Program-made: the position numbers and the translations under genes
NCBI RefSeq assembly: GCF_019649055.1
Contig: NW_026570286.1
Location: 248,001-312,000 of the forward strand
DNA: 64,000 bases
Direction of reading: 5' to 3'
Origin: Paramacrobiotus metropolitanus
Lineage: Eukaryota; Tardigrada; Eutardigrada; Parachela; Macrobiotidae
Notes under the pieces: model-generated
Database searches by the model: none
What the model saw: the letters and a program-made list of their open reading frames with translations, nothing else
Told to the model about the DNA's origin: nothing
In this document: piece after piece, positions 23,801 to 36,800 of the stretch
How the letters are laid out: each line of letters starts with the position of its first letter
Position numbering within the stretch: position 1 is the stretch's first letter

Positions 23801-26800
23801 TATATTATTGTACCGAATATGCTGCAAAGTTTTAAACCACAAAATTTATAAACTTGAAACCATGCTAATTATTTCTAAAAATATCTAATGATCATGCTAA
23901 TTGTTATGATAAATGTGCAAATATATGTGCAAATCAGCTAGTACTAATTTAAGTTTTTTTCCGAGGCGTTAACGGACCTGTCGGAGTCGGCGTGGGTGTC
24001 CGTCGTACAGCTGGTCGGCTTACTATAAAAAGCAAATAAGTGATTAGACATGTACACAATTTGATTAGACGGAATCTGTCTCATAAATGCAAATGGACAA
24101 CAGACAAGACAGCATAATGCGAAATCCCTCAAGGCGTTTACGCATAGATGCACTAATAATGCCACACATGTTCCGCCATGCAAAAATGCCGTCGCCGTGC
24201 TTTTTACAAATATCATGTCTGTCACTCCCGACTGATTTAATTTCCAGACACAAATAGATGTGCAATTACTTCTATATCTTGCAAAGGTAAGCATTGGGTT
24301 AAAAACGCTTCAACGAACACAGAGAATGCTTTTAAAAAAGCGACATTAAAAGCAAAACATACGTTACAATTATTGTTATCGATTACAAATTACCAATAGC
24401 GAATCCATACAACCGTAAACGTACAAATTCCAGTAAATACTTCAATGCATGCAACAATTATAAAAATCTTTAAAACTGCAATAAAGCTACATACTTGAGC
24501 AGCTTATCAGCGACATATTTCCAACGGGAGAAATTACCCGGCGACACTGGGCGTCGCGAAGAAGCAGGCGAGCTAGAGGAGAAGGAAGAAGGAAAAGGAC
24601 ATCACACACAAGGAGAACCATCACCAACAATCTGCCATTAACAAACTGTCGACTGTATACACAGATACATCGTAATGCATTAAAAACAAGCACAAAAGAC
24701 GGTAGCGGTTAGATCCAGATCGAGGCTGAAAAGTTACACGCTCTACGCAATGTCACCAACCTCACAGTCATACCGGCATCGACACGCAATAGTGCGGTAA
24801 AATGAAACAATTAAAAATTAATTTAAATGAAAGTAACGCTAGATGTAAGTCCACTTATGTTTTAACGGGTCATATACGTAAAGCATCTGGTCTAAGCACG
24901 ACGAGTGACGAGTTTTGATCATCAAAACCTCAAGTGAACGAACTAAACATTAGTTGCATGAGCTTGCATCACATATTTTCCTTAACTGATAACGCTGTTA
25001 CGCTACACACCTTTACCTCATTTCATATCACACATATGCAGAATTTCAGTGAAAAACAAATAAAATGTGTTGCTGACATGATTCATCAATTCCTTAGATA
25101 CGATGTGTATATCCAAACGATTATGCACAGCGAGAAAAATTGCACATTGCTCATTTAGCTTGTACAGCGCTTTGTACAAACAAAAGGTTCTGCCATGGTA
25201 TGTAATTATTGCTGATTTTTCTGGTACACCATCAAGTTTCCTTTAGGCGACACTTCTGGTTATTGTCAACCAAATATTTCAGAACTGACCACTTGAAAAC
25301 ATTTTTTGGGTAGTTTATAAGAAGGTTTGCAGCCCTCCGGTAGAAAATGTACTTCATTCCCAATAATCGGGACAAGAATGATTTAACAAACTGTAATTTA
25401 TTATCTACGCTATTTAATTTGCGAATTTTGAATATGTATAAAGAATCGCGACAATAAATTAATCAATAATTACAACCTTGATAATTATTAAAACTCGTAC
25501 ATTTTGTATAAAGTTTTGGCTTCATACTGCGTAAAAAAAACGGATAAAATTTTTTAAAAAAAATAATTTAAGAAACAAAACTTTCTTTAATTGCCAAATA
25601 ATGGCAGTTAAATAAACCACAAAGTAAATATCTGTTTCAAGTTTTCGATCAGATTTCCGTTACTTCGCCTAAAATGGCACTCTCGGCGGAGATAATGCGC
25701 TCTCGGTATGCAACGTTCTTCCTGCACAGTGCAACTACCTTTTCACTGCAGGTGAACAACACACAATTGGGACCATTCTTGATGGCAGTGGGTTGCCAAA
25801 AAAACGCTTATTCCGCACAAAATCCTACCGGTCATAAATATTTATTGGCTGTTTAACGCGCGCGTACACATACCTGGCAGACAAACTGGAATCAGATTGC
25901 GATTGCACTCCACTGCCGGCAAGCGTGTTCGTCTGGAAAAAAAACAATAAGCATGTGCAGCATCCGAAAATTGTCTCTATAAACAGTAGCTCGTAATCTC
26001 GAATTCGCTAAAAAAAAGAAGCGGCAATATTAAATCCATATAACACCAAAACGAGTGAACATTTTCTCAAAACCGGTCTGAATTACTAATACAATTTAAT
26101 GCACTTTTACTAATACAAACATTTTTTTAAAATAAAATTATTAGAACCTGATCTGTTTCCAAAAAGCGACGGCCGGTAGTCACATTTTTCTAACAGAATA
26201 ACCAAACAGTTTATAACTTCAATAAATTCAATAAGCTTGTACCTTTGTTTAACTAGTCAATTTTCTTGAAGATTGATAATGTTCTACTCTCGCTAAAAGC
26301 CTAAAAATAGACCACTAACACTACGACGCGACAAACTACTAAAAATTTGTCCGATTAAACTGCCGTAAACGATTCTCATTAGCCATATTAGGCAAAACCA
26401 TCTTTCCACCTAATTCGGACTCCGATTCACCCGAACTATGGCTATAAAAAGTGTCAACAAAGACCGAAGCAAAACTACATAAAACATGAATTATGTACCA
26501 TTAAATGATAATCAACCCGCATGAAACACAATAGAAACCAATTAAAAGCCGCAATAAACTGCAACAATAAAAGCTAAACTATTCGTGTAAACAAAAACCT
26601 GGATAATGTACAACTGATGGCAACAGCAACACGATGAAAACCTAGAACAGCGCGGCTTTGGCGCATGGTGTCTACACTGTGTAGTTCCGGTTCACAAGGT
26701 CAGAGAAACCGTTAAGTGGCGGCGCAGCAACCGATCAGCGCCCAGAAAACCACCCCATGCTTCGTTTACGGTAGAAGGTGATAATAATTACATGTCAGAG

Positions 26801-29800
26801 AAAACGATGATATTGAGGCTACTGCCGTTTGATGGATTCCCGCTGGTGCCGCTTAATGAACAGTTTTCTTTTTTTTCCACCGGCTACTTACACTACATTG
26901 ACGCCGCGAGAACATGGGGATATTAACATGCCTTGACTAGCTGGTCAAACGATAGTTACTCGACATGCCCTGCCAACCGTCGATCAATCAGAAAACAAAC
27001 ATTGCGAAATGTAATCTGCAGCAGCAGCCTCCCAAACACAAACCGGCTGAGTATTAGCCCCATTATTCACTCTTCGCGTTACAGGTGATGAATGGAAGTC
27101 ACGTTCGATAAGCACCAAAACGGAACAATTAAGTCAACAGATTAGGAACAGACGGTGATTTTAAACTACCACTTTAAACCGATATAAATCATTGCGATAC
27201 AACGGTGGCATATGCGGATCGATTACTGTAAAGTCTGAAGTAACAATCCCAAAACCGCATCGATGTGCGCAGGTATATTCAAAGGGCATCATCACTCCAT
27301 GTATATTTTCCGATTACCACTTCACAAAACTTATCCAAAAATATCGCTAATTTCACGTTTTTCCTTAAACTTGGACGGAAAGACTGACTTATTCACGTCA
27401 GAAATACTGAGGATTATACGATACCTGCTAGGTAAAACGGTACAAAATCTCTATTTTCGCACAGCCTGAAAATTTTGCTGACGTACAGTATATCAATTTA
27501 CGTTCGCCACGTACGAAAAATAGGTAGAGTAATCAAAACGCGCATGAGCCGGCAGGACTAAATCAAGCGCTTAATCAACACCGAAGAAACAATAATTATT
27601 CTGAAAATAGCTTGTTATTAATCAACTTCTTCGTAATCTTCTGCGAACGAATTTCTCTGAAACTGAATTTTTAACTTTAAATGCTACAAAATAAATCACA
27701 AAATAAGCCAAATATCAATCTTTAAGAAATGTATTAACAATTAGTGGACTTACGCTTGCTTCGAAGCTGGACGGGACGGACAAGCGTTTGAGAGGTTGCG
27801 CCGCCGTTAAATTTTTGGGATCAATTAATCCAAGAGATGTCGCGTCGGCCAGATTATCCGCCGCATAACCATGTTCCGTCATCATTTTCTCAATAACCAC
27901 ACTGGGCAGCTGTGGCCCATTGCCAATCAGACCGCTAGAAGGCGAAATGGGCGTAGAGGGAGTTCCCGGTGTGCCGGATTGACCACTGGACAGACTGCGA
28001 TCACCGCTGCGCATACTGCGCAATGAAAAGCCTACCGCTGACTGCTGTGGCGGTGAGACGGTAGTGCTGTTGGTCGTGTTTTTTGTGGCGAAGGGGCACG
28101 CATCAATCTGCTCCAGGCAGTTGTTATCATGGCATGTCAACAGACAATCTGTAGGGAAATTTTTTCTCGTTCAGAAAAAGAAATAATTTCACCAATTTTT
28201 CTAATCAGATGTACGGCACTTAACCACGCACATAAGGTTCACTGTACTGTTCAAGCGTGAGATAAAAACGAGCAGTAATACGATTTTTTAATGGTTATTG
28301 TGGCGACAGTGAGTAGCGAAGTGTTCACTGAATGATTGCTCGTGCGCGAAACCGAGTCAGAAGTCAGATCGCGTAATACAGTGTGCGACATTATACCCGT
28401 ATCAGCTGAGATTGGTCAATTGCCGTACGAGATCGTTATATTCTTTGCCGCCGTCGCGGATCCGACGGAAAAAATGCGGCACTTTTAACAATACCCTCGC
28501 AAACTATTTCACTAGCTGCTTATTACTCACTGGGTAATAAATGTTTCACTGATTACTCATGTCGAGCACTCTCTAGAAAAGTGTTACTATAATTATTTAT
28601 ATGACAAAGATATTTTGGCGCCCGCCAGACGGAAATGCTATCCAAGGTCTCCAACGGAAAAACGCTTTCGCGAGCATAAAATACGTATAAACTCTGATAT
28701 CATGACCAGGGAAAGCGGAGTTACGGCTCATGTTCCAGTGTTGTTGAATTATGTAACCGGTGAATTAATTTGCTTATTTAAATGCACACCCTAAATTTAT
28801 TTGAGAACGGTACAATCCATTTTGTTTATTTGATCAACGTTATGTAAAATTGCCGCGATATTTCTATAAAATTCCTCTACAATTATCCATCAAACGTGTG
28901 GTTTAAGATTAGCTGTTTGCTTAACGCCGGTAATTGAAGAAATGGTGATCCAAACCAAATTTCATTAACCGAAATAATTGAAATTTTCCTGTACATCGTA
29001 GAGTGTCAAAAAAACCTTTCGTTTTCATTTTTCAGTTTGCCCAATGGAAAAAGTCATACCAAACTTTATGAAATAACTGTGCATAAAAAAACGCAGTGGG
29101 CTATTTATGACATCAAATTTATACAAAAAATTATTCTTATTGTTATACAGTTACAATATGCAAGAGCAAACAACAAACCCGCAAAAACTGTTTATTGAAT
29201 TTCATGGAAGCTGACACCTGCAAAGATGTTTACCGAAATTCTGTAGCATAGTGTTGTGATAGCGCTTTGTCTAAATATAACTCACAATTCCAGATGGAAA
29301 TTCTAATAATAACATTATAAAACTTTATTCTCCTGTACAACAGAGCAACCACTTACTTTGACACTGCGATGCCGATTTGTTAGCCAGCGGTTTTCCACAG
29401 ATTTGGCACGGTGTGGTATTGCTGAAGCTGACGGAAACGAAGCTGTGCGTCTGCTGACAGCGTTTCGCTTCCTCTTTGGTCTGCAACCATGCACAACAAC
29501 AAACTTACACTTAAGCGTAAACAAGCGCTCTTTCTTACTTCACCACGACGGACTGGCATTAGTTGCCAATTAATCAAATTAGCACTTGACACAAACGGTT
29601 AACACCCATCATGTTCTGGACGACGAGTGTATATTTTGCACGTTTTCCCGCTGTAAGTTACTCGGAAATACCCCGACTGTTGAGCTGCTTCTATAGATTC
29701 TTGGAAATAAGCACGCCGGCAAGTTAGTTTCAAAAGTTTTTACGACATGAAAAATCACTCGGATCATAAAACGTGGAATGCACTGGACTAGAGGCGGGTG

Positions 29801-32800
29801 CAGGTTTTTGTAGTGTGACATACTGAATCTAACAGGCGCAATATTAATGTGATCATAAATTATAGCCTAGTCTGAGGAAACAACATGTACTCGAGCCATT
29901 GCCGTATAAAGTTCAAAGAATCGAGATCTTATTTTGACATCCAGTTCAAGGTTTCAAACGGTCTACCGAAATAGGACAACGAAGCGGGAGAACGTGTAAA
30001 AACAACATCTATTAATCAGACATCCATGGGGAAATGCTAAATCAGGTTCCACAATGCATGTGGATATAATCACATGCAACCAGAAATGGATTAAACACAG
30101 TATATGTAGCGGACATATAATCGGAATCCATATCAGAGAGACGAAAGTATGATCACTACGCTAAGAAATTTGTCGTTTTCAGATTAATTTGCTTGAAAAC
30201 TTAAGATATTTTTGCACGAACAAAGCTTTGATGTTTTCTTCGTAGTTCTCTTTCAAAAAATTGAGTGCAGCGTTTCTTTAACTTAACCATGTTTACAGCC
30301 TCCATACTTGTTCGCGAAATCCTGAAAAACAGCTACCGTATGTACCGGCCTCAGTGCCGGTAGTACCGGCCTCATGCTTTTGTAATTTATGCTCGGCTTT
30401 CTGCTTCTACTGACCTTTTTAGACTTGGATCCGCCAATGCCGAATATCCTACTGCTTCTTCTGATTTTCTCCTTTTTCAGCTTTTTCACTAGGTTGCCAG
30501 CTCCACCAAGGGAAATATTGCCCTGCAGTATGGTACCTTTGGTGGGAGTAGCATTGTGCGGCAAATGAGCCAGATTAAACGAGGAGGATGACAGTGATCG
30601 ACCCTGCGTCCCATACATTCCCGCCAATCCTAACCCTTTCGAATCCGGTGCTTTGCCTTTATTCATCCGTCGCTGATTCAGGTCATCCGTTGTCTCGGTG
30701 GAGGATGCCCGCCCGTTGGACAGTTTGGCCGACAGATGGTTCCTTTCCGAAACCTTGCCATTAACGATGGACGGACTGCAAAAATTCTCAGGTCAAAACA
30801 ATCCAAAAATACCAATAAAAGCATGAGTTAAACAATTACTGAAATACGAGTTTCTCCGTAAATAATAACATAACAACAGCAACTGGGCTAATTTTATCAC
30901 CAAAGTAAACAGAAACATGACTGCACAGCGGCAACCAAACAAAACCTCTTACTCATTGAGCGCCTCTGATAGACTAAGGCGGACATCAGAAGGATCACTC
31001 GGAAGAGGCAAGGAAGCCCCATCCAGAGTGTCAGTACAAAAGAAAGAAGGATAACTGAAGCGGGTAAACTGAGGAAGCGGGGACGTCCCGCCCAGGCGGT
31101 CACGTAAACAACGGTCTTTTCTATGAAACAGAAATCGAAGACGTGTGCATTCGAGAACAACAAAAATGTAATTACAGTACTGTGCATGCATTGGGAAACA
31201 GATACTAATCATGCAGAAAACAGAACTCACAGGTATCTTGCAAACAGTTCCTGCAGAAGAACATGCGAAGGCCTGAAAATCCAGCAGGGTCACTCACTGT
31301 ACAGCAAATCCCAATCACAAATAAATCAAGAAAAAGGATCAATGATGCAGAATGGCAAATGATTGCGATGTATCCCGCACTGCATGGGTGGTGATCATGA
31401 CGTGCTCAGTGCGCATGCTTTCTTACGAGTTAGAGAAGGAATAATTGCCACTATTACATTAATTATGCAAGGATGCATTCGATAATAATGGAAACAACCT
31501 AATGAATGACGTGCTGACGGGAACATGCAACGTAATAACTGACGAAGATATATAATTTCCTTTACTTACGGACTCGTTGGGACACTGCCATTATGGTCAT
31601 CAAATGAAACGCCATCAGTGGTTAATAATGCTTGATCTTCTGCGAAAAATCCAGAACAAAATCTTAAAGAACAGCATGTTTACTAAACAATACGCCATTG
31701 CAAAAACTGCAAAAATAAAAAGTTTTATTATGCGTAATTTACGACAAGTACCGGTACTGGGAGTAGCAGGCAGCAAGTTGCGGCCACTGGCCACAGAGAT
31801 GTCCGGTGTGGATACCGATTTAACCAGACTAGAGATGGAATTCGACAAATGCAGACTGTCCGCCTTCCGATCAGAATCCGTGGAGTCCAACGACACATCC
31901 CATTCACTGGAACTGGTCGCCCCCGTACTGAGACACCGAGGTTTGCTGCCAGATCCCTTAGAAGCGCGATCTGAAGTAATAAGATTCTGGATAAAAATCG
32001 TGTGTGATAAAAATGGAGGCATCGCGTAGCAGTACATTGTGTGTTGGTTGCATTCGCAGCAGTCGAGTCGAAAGATTCGTTAAGAGGAAGTGTCGAAGAG
32101 GCAGCCGCGGAATCCGGTGCAATAATATTAACGTCCGCTTTACCAAATTCATTCCAGTTCGATGCTTCATCGATGAAATCAAACGACGGTGCGCTAAAAC
32201 TACACAGAAGGATTATTATTATAATATCAGCATATATATCATTACTTTCTATCCCGGGAAAAGAGTGTTTACTATCCATCTGACCATATTCAATGACCAA
32301 AACCTTCATTCACCTGAACGCAGAAGGCCATGTACAGAATCTGCTGCAGCAAAAATTCTCAAATTCCGAAACTTATTTACCAAACTTCGCTAAAATTCTT
32401 ACCCTACAGATACAATAAAACGGAAAAGAAAAACGTTCAGCATCCATGAAACTTTCCGGCGCTTTACGAAAGAAATATTACAAAGCTGGGTAAAATGTAA
32501 CTGAAAGCATAAAGTTGTGTACAGTTTACACAATGAATGTATAAAATTAATGTAAAGCAGTTATGCATAACACTGAATGGTTACATAGCACATCATTCAA
32601 TACTGTGAGCACATATAGATGTTTTACGATACTGTTATTCGTGATCGTTTTACCTTCTAGGGCGGGAAGGAACCGGAACAGTCAGGGGAACCATTCCAGC
32701 GATCTGGACATCAAAGCTATCCGTTGCGTGAGGATCGGGTATATCCGCCATATCGGCACTGTGCACAACATTCCCACTATCACCGCGGTGCGTCGACGAC

Positions 32801-33812
32801 GTTACATCCAGATTGCAAATGCTTTCCTGGCTGCTCTTGTGCTCGAAACTGGAATGATCGAATGTGGCGCCGGTGATCTGTATCCGGACGTCTTGTGCGT
32901 TTAAGCGGCGCCGGTGAGGGCTACAAGGAATGTCCGTGCTCAAGAAGGTGTCAAAGCGCGCGGTGAACTGGGTGGAAATTGCGGGCTGCCGTTGTAAAAA
33001 TTTTGAAGGTTTGAAATTATCGATTGCATTCACGGCCACGGGATGCGGAACGGTTGCCGGCAAATCAGCTTGATCTTCCGCTAGATATTGGCAGGAGCGC
33101 CATTCGCGATTGGATGTCATGGAATCTGACGTGGGCGATGTTTCTAAATAATAGGAGGAGAGCGACAATTCTTCGCTTGCATGTTCGATAATCCCTGTAA
33201 TTATCTTTTTTTGCATTTCATACATCTTCGCATTCAAATTCCTTTTTGTTAGCAACTGAAATTAAGTTTGTCTTTTTCCTTTCGGACAATGCCGTCAGTT
33301 TTCCAAAACATCACTCTCACATTAAACGCGGCAAAATCACACTCATACAATGCTAACTTAACACCGTATAGAACAAAAAATTTAATACAACGTTGCAAAC
33401 AACTGGCAACTGTTCGTGATCGAAATGATTGTCATTAATGAACGATTGCGACTTCGATTTCACAGTGCAATAATATCGACTCACCGCTACCGGCTCGATC
33501 CAGTTGTGAATTTCCGGCCGCCAAGGGTGTGAATAAGGCTGGACATGATTCGGATGAATAGGAGCGTAGGTGATCAGCGGCACAGCTGGGTACCGGTGGG
33601 ATACTGCAGCCCGGCACTGCGCCTTTTTCGGACTTGGATTTTAACCTTCGCGCCCACAACTACCAAATATAAACATTTAGCGCAATATCGTTAACTTTAA
33701 TTTCGAAAAAACATAATTCCATTAAAAACTGCCTTACCTGCTCGGGTACTAAAGGATCCGCTGTCGATTTTAAATGTCCCAACGCCGAATCCCACGGACT
33801 GCATTCTTCCAT
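17868..33812 (-). CDS. Rho guanine-nucleotide exchange factor, C1-DH-PH-coiled-coil type (GEF-H1/AKAP13/ARHGEF18 clade)
   Basis: Exons in consistent phase: 33812-33738, 33255-32654, 32199-32144, 31970-31743, 31639-31570, 31120-30953, 30775-30415, 29480-29357, 28148-27754, 25932-25874, 24572-24495, 24022-23978, 23493-23217, 23145-22972, 22566-22441, 22317-22194, 22113-21869, 21308-20810, 20488-20010, 19816-19482, 19260-19056, 18934-18428 and 18113-17868 (1825 aa). The N-terminal 500 residues are low-complexity. A C1 zinc finger starts near residue 531 (HSFVSVSFSNTTPCQICGK). DH spans about 825-1030: RQDIIYELIQTEKNH, MKKAYGEFCSHHKEAG, and the signature CILLVTQRISKYRLLIESIL. PH follows near 1070-1200 (VDVQALLLSDCIVFLQENNQ). 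A coiled coil lies near 1510-1610, then a polyproline stretch and a Lys-rich C-terminus. It should activate RhoA-type GTPases at the cytoskeleton or junctions. A possible extra exon (33659-33485) breaks phase, and exon 32199-32144 could have a longer alternative end. Confidence 0.88.
25933..27753 (-). other. Large RhoGEF intron (1.8 kb)
   Basis: No ORF or repeat of note. The introns at 28149-29356 and 29481-30414 are likewise without recognised content. Together they make the centre of this gene the sparsest coding stretch within a gene in the window, and a place where internal promoters could lie. Confidence 0.5.
33485..33659 (-). other. Possible alternative or mis-phased exon of the RhoGEF gene
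   Basis: Open frame with a good acceptor (tttggtag) and donor (gtgagt), encoding a Ser/Pro/Cys-rich stretch containing SYSSESCPALFTPLAAGNS. It fits after the first exon in phase 0. Its 175-bp length leaves phase 1, while the next exon at 33255 is open only in phase 0. It may be an alternative exon, need an unseen small exon, or not be coding. Skipping it joins the first exon and 33255 in frame. Confidence 0.4.
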
Positions 33813-36800
33813 GTTTAGCGCAATTCAATGCCGAATGCGAATGCCGAGTGCGCGAATGCCGAGAAAAACTCGAAGCTCTTAGTCCGCCGTCATCTGAAAA
33901 GCAGTGGCAACACGAAATTTACAGAAATGCAAACAGACCGGCATCAAATTTCAGTTTGGCGATTTCATACACAAGACCTCCAACAAAAAAAAAGTTTTTC
34001 CAGAACTTCATGCTACTCATTTTCTCTAAATAAATAAAAAAACTTACTTGTTTAAATGTATGTTAATGCAGTCTGTACTTTCGTACAATAAGACAACAAC
34101 ACTACGGGTATTACCGTATACGATCACGCCTAATAAAAATTTTGTATACGTGTGTCTTATAAGGGCTATAAGGTAGCATTAACGCAATCCATGATTTACA
34201 TCTCTTGTACATGCCCTAATTTCGTAAACCACACTTTAAGGTACAGGAGGTACAGGATTCTACAATACACAACTTAACGGCGAACTCGTTATCGGTGGTG
34301 CGGTGCCCGGTGGTGCAGAGTTACATTGCAGGGACAGTCCCGCTTACAGGAAACGCTTTGGGAAAACGGTAAATTATGTAGCGCACGTCCAAAATTATGG
34401 ATCGTCGCGGTTAGTGTAATCGCGCTGAAGACCACCATTTCCCATCGTTTGCGTTTAATATGTTTGTTTACAACATCATCGCCATTCGCCGGTACGCCAT
34501 GGAGCAACCAGGGCCGATAACTGCACTGGCCATCTCGGAATTTGTCTAAAGCAAATAAACTCCGACACCTATCGAAAGTTGTTACTGGCATTTTTCTAAA
34601 GTGTCAAGCCTAAGCTTCCACTCCATGTCGGATAAATGCTGCACTACGTGGTCCAACGCAGACCCCAAAATCAATAGTGCCGGCGGAAAAGATGTAAATC
34701 ATCTCGTCAACCGCAATTACGCCGGGGCCAACTGAGGTCGCTTTCATTATACGCAATTCCATTTTTCTACTTCGTCACGCGGACCAGTTGACGGCTTCTA
34801 GAAAACCTCTTACGACATACTGGGAGTTTTTTCCGTACGTCATGCCTAGTTCGCCATAACAGAGCAGACAAACGATGTCCTTGTAAATACATAATCATGT
34901 CACAATCGCCGCACAACCCAAATTGCTGCCAAACCAAGCACACAAACAAACTAAACGAACCAAACTAACCAGTAAGTATTAATTCCGCGTACGTCCGAGT
35001 GACCACGTCCATATGTATACAACAGTCACAGCGAATACTTCTAAACATAATTAATACAATCAACTAGAAAAGCTAACATATCAAAAAAACTGCGTAGTGA
35101 GCAGTCACGTAATTATGTGATGAAAATCGACAAAATAATGCCAACATATGTGTCTTCTGGTCATGTTGTTTTTAAAGTATCTATCTTCCTGGACGCATCT
35201 TTCGTTTATTACAATTTGTTGTTAACATACTTCCGTACTCTTGCGGAGCAACAAATGCTATCGGCTTATCAGTAAAAAAACTGGAAAAAATCCAAAAAAC
35301 TGCCCTGAATGTTCGGCTTTATCGAAAAATAAAAAGTATCAGACAAATCACACAAAAACAGTTTGCAGGGAATATGTAACCGCCTACAACATCCGGGTCT
35401 TCTAAAACAGTTGCGACAGTCATGTCAGGTGGCGTCACAAATTCTGCGTCGCTGTAGGGGGACAACCGCGCTCCTTTCTCCACATTAATTATAAAATAAA
35501 ACATTTCACGGCACTCTATCAATTAGATCCTATCACGCACACCTACATGTTCGGCAGCAAGAAAAGTCGTCAATTTAATTTCAACACGCACGCACATTAC
35601 ACGGAAGTTTCACTATAAGGTGTTATTCATTCCTCATCAGCCATCAGAGCTGCTTGTTGCGAACTACAAACTGCAACACCACAAACATCTACTCGTAAAA
35701 TGATCCTGAGTGGACAGACAATCCTAAACCTTTTACCTTAGTAATCACAATCTATTTCTACAAAACACAATCACAACTAGTTGTTTCATAGTCAAACGTC
35801 TGTGTGGTCAAATGAATATGTGTCATGTTAAGCTGTATCTTTAGACATTTCACTAGCCGTACAAATTGGTGCAGTGCGACACATTTACAATTAAGCCGGT
35901 CTAAGAGATTACAGCAAATGAGGATTTCCATTGTAGGCTTTTAAAATAGATCGCCGCGACCACCACCCGACTGATCCTATAATCGTCTCGGCGTACTTGC
36001 ACACAGCCGACTCCTAGAACTAGTTTTTCCCTAATACGGATTAAAGGATGTCATAGAAAACTTATGCGTACGAGCAGCTTTCGCAGGGCTTCGGAAAAGG
36101 CGGCACAAGGACGAATCCAGGAAATTGCGACATATCCCGAGGGAGATTGTATACAAGGTGAATTATGTCGTTAGTCTCGTTACATCGACCTGCTTCCGTA
36201 TGTGAACGATGCAAATAACATGCTCGCGTACAGGAAGCGATCAAAAAATTGCAGATCTAAGAGCAGAAGTTTCCGCCACACAATAAACGAAGAGTTACTA
36301 ATTTTACAGCAAACGCATAAAAGAAAGCCAATTCATACAGCCTCCACAACTTTTTACGCAACGGAAACTGTCGGATCCTTAAAGTTTTATTACGTGACCT
36401 TGGGTGTAACTATGTCACGAAGCGCTTTCCAGCCGCTTTGGATTAGTGGAAAACTCGCTGAACAAGCAGTTTAACGTTCTCCCAGTTCCCTTTGTGTGTA
36501 ATTTTTGTCTGTTTTTCGATCGGCAACAACGATCTTCCATTTACATACTAATAAAAGTCCGTATGTAATGGATCGAGTAAACATCCGATACTCTTGTAAG
36601 AAACCCTAACCTATGGCACTATACACCATCAATCGGCAAAACGGATACAAACGTTGCCTAGTAGACAAAAAGCCGCACGATGCCCATGCAAACATGGACG
36701 GACACTCGGATTATTGACACATCCGCGCGCTGGTTTAGGATGTGTTTTTTCTAACAATTTACTCAGTACCCTTAATAAGCTAATGGATTATCATTAACAA

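Noticed and set aside
25674-25856. Plus-strand ORF inside the RhoGEF gene region
   Set aside because: Short, no motif, and lies in a RhoGEF intron on the opposite strand.
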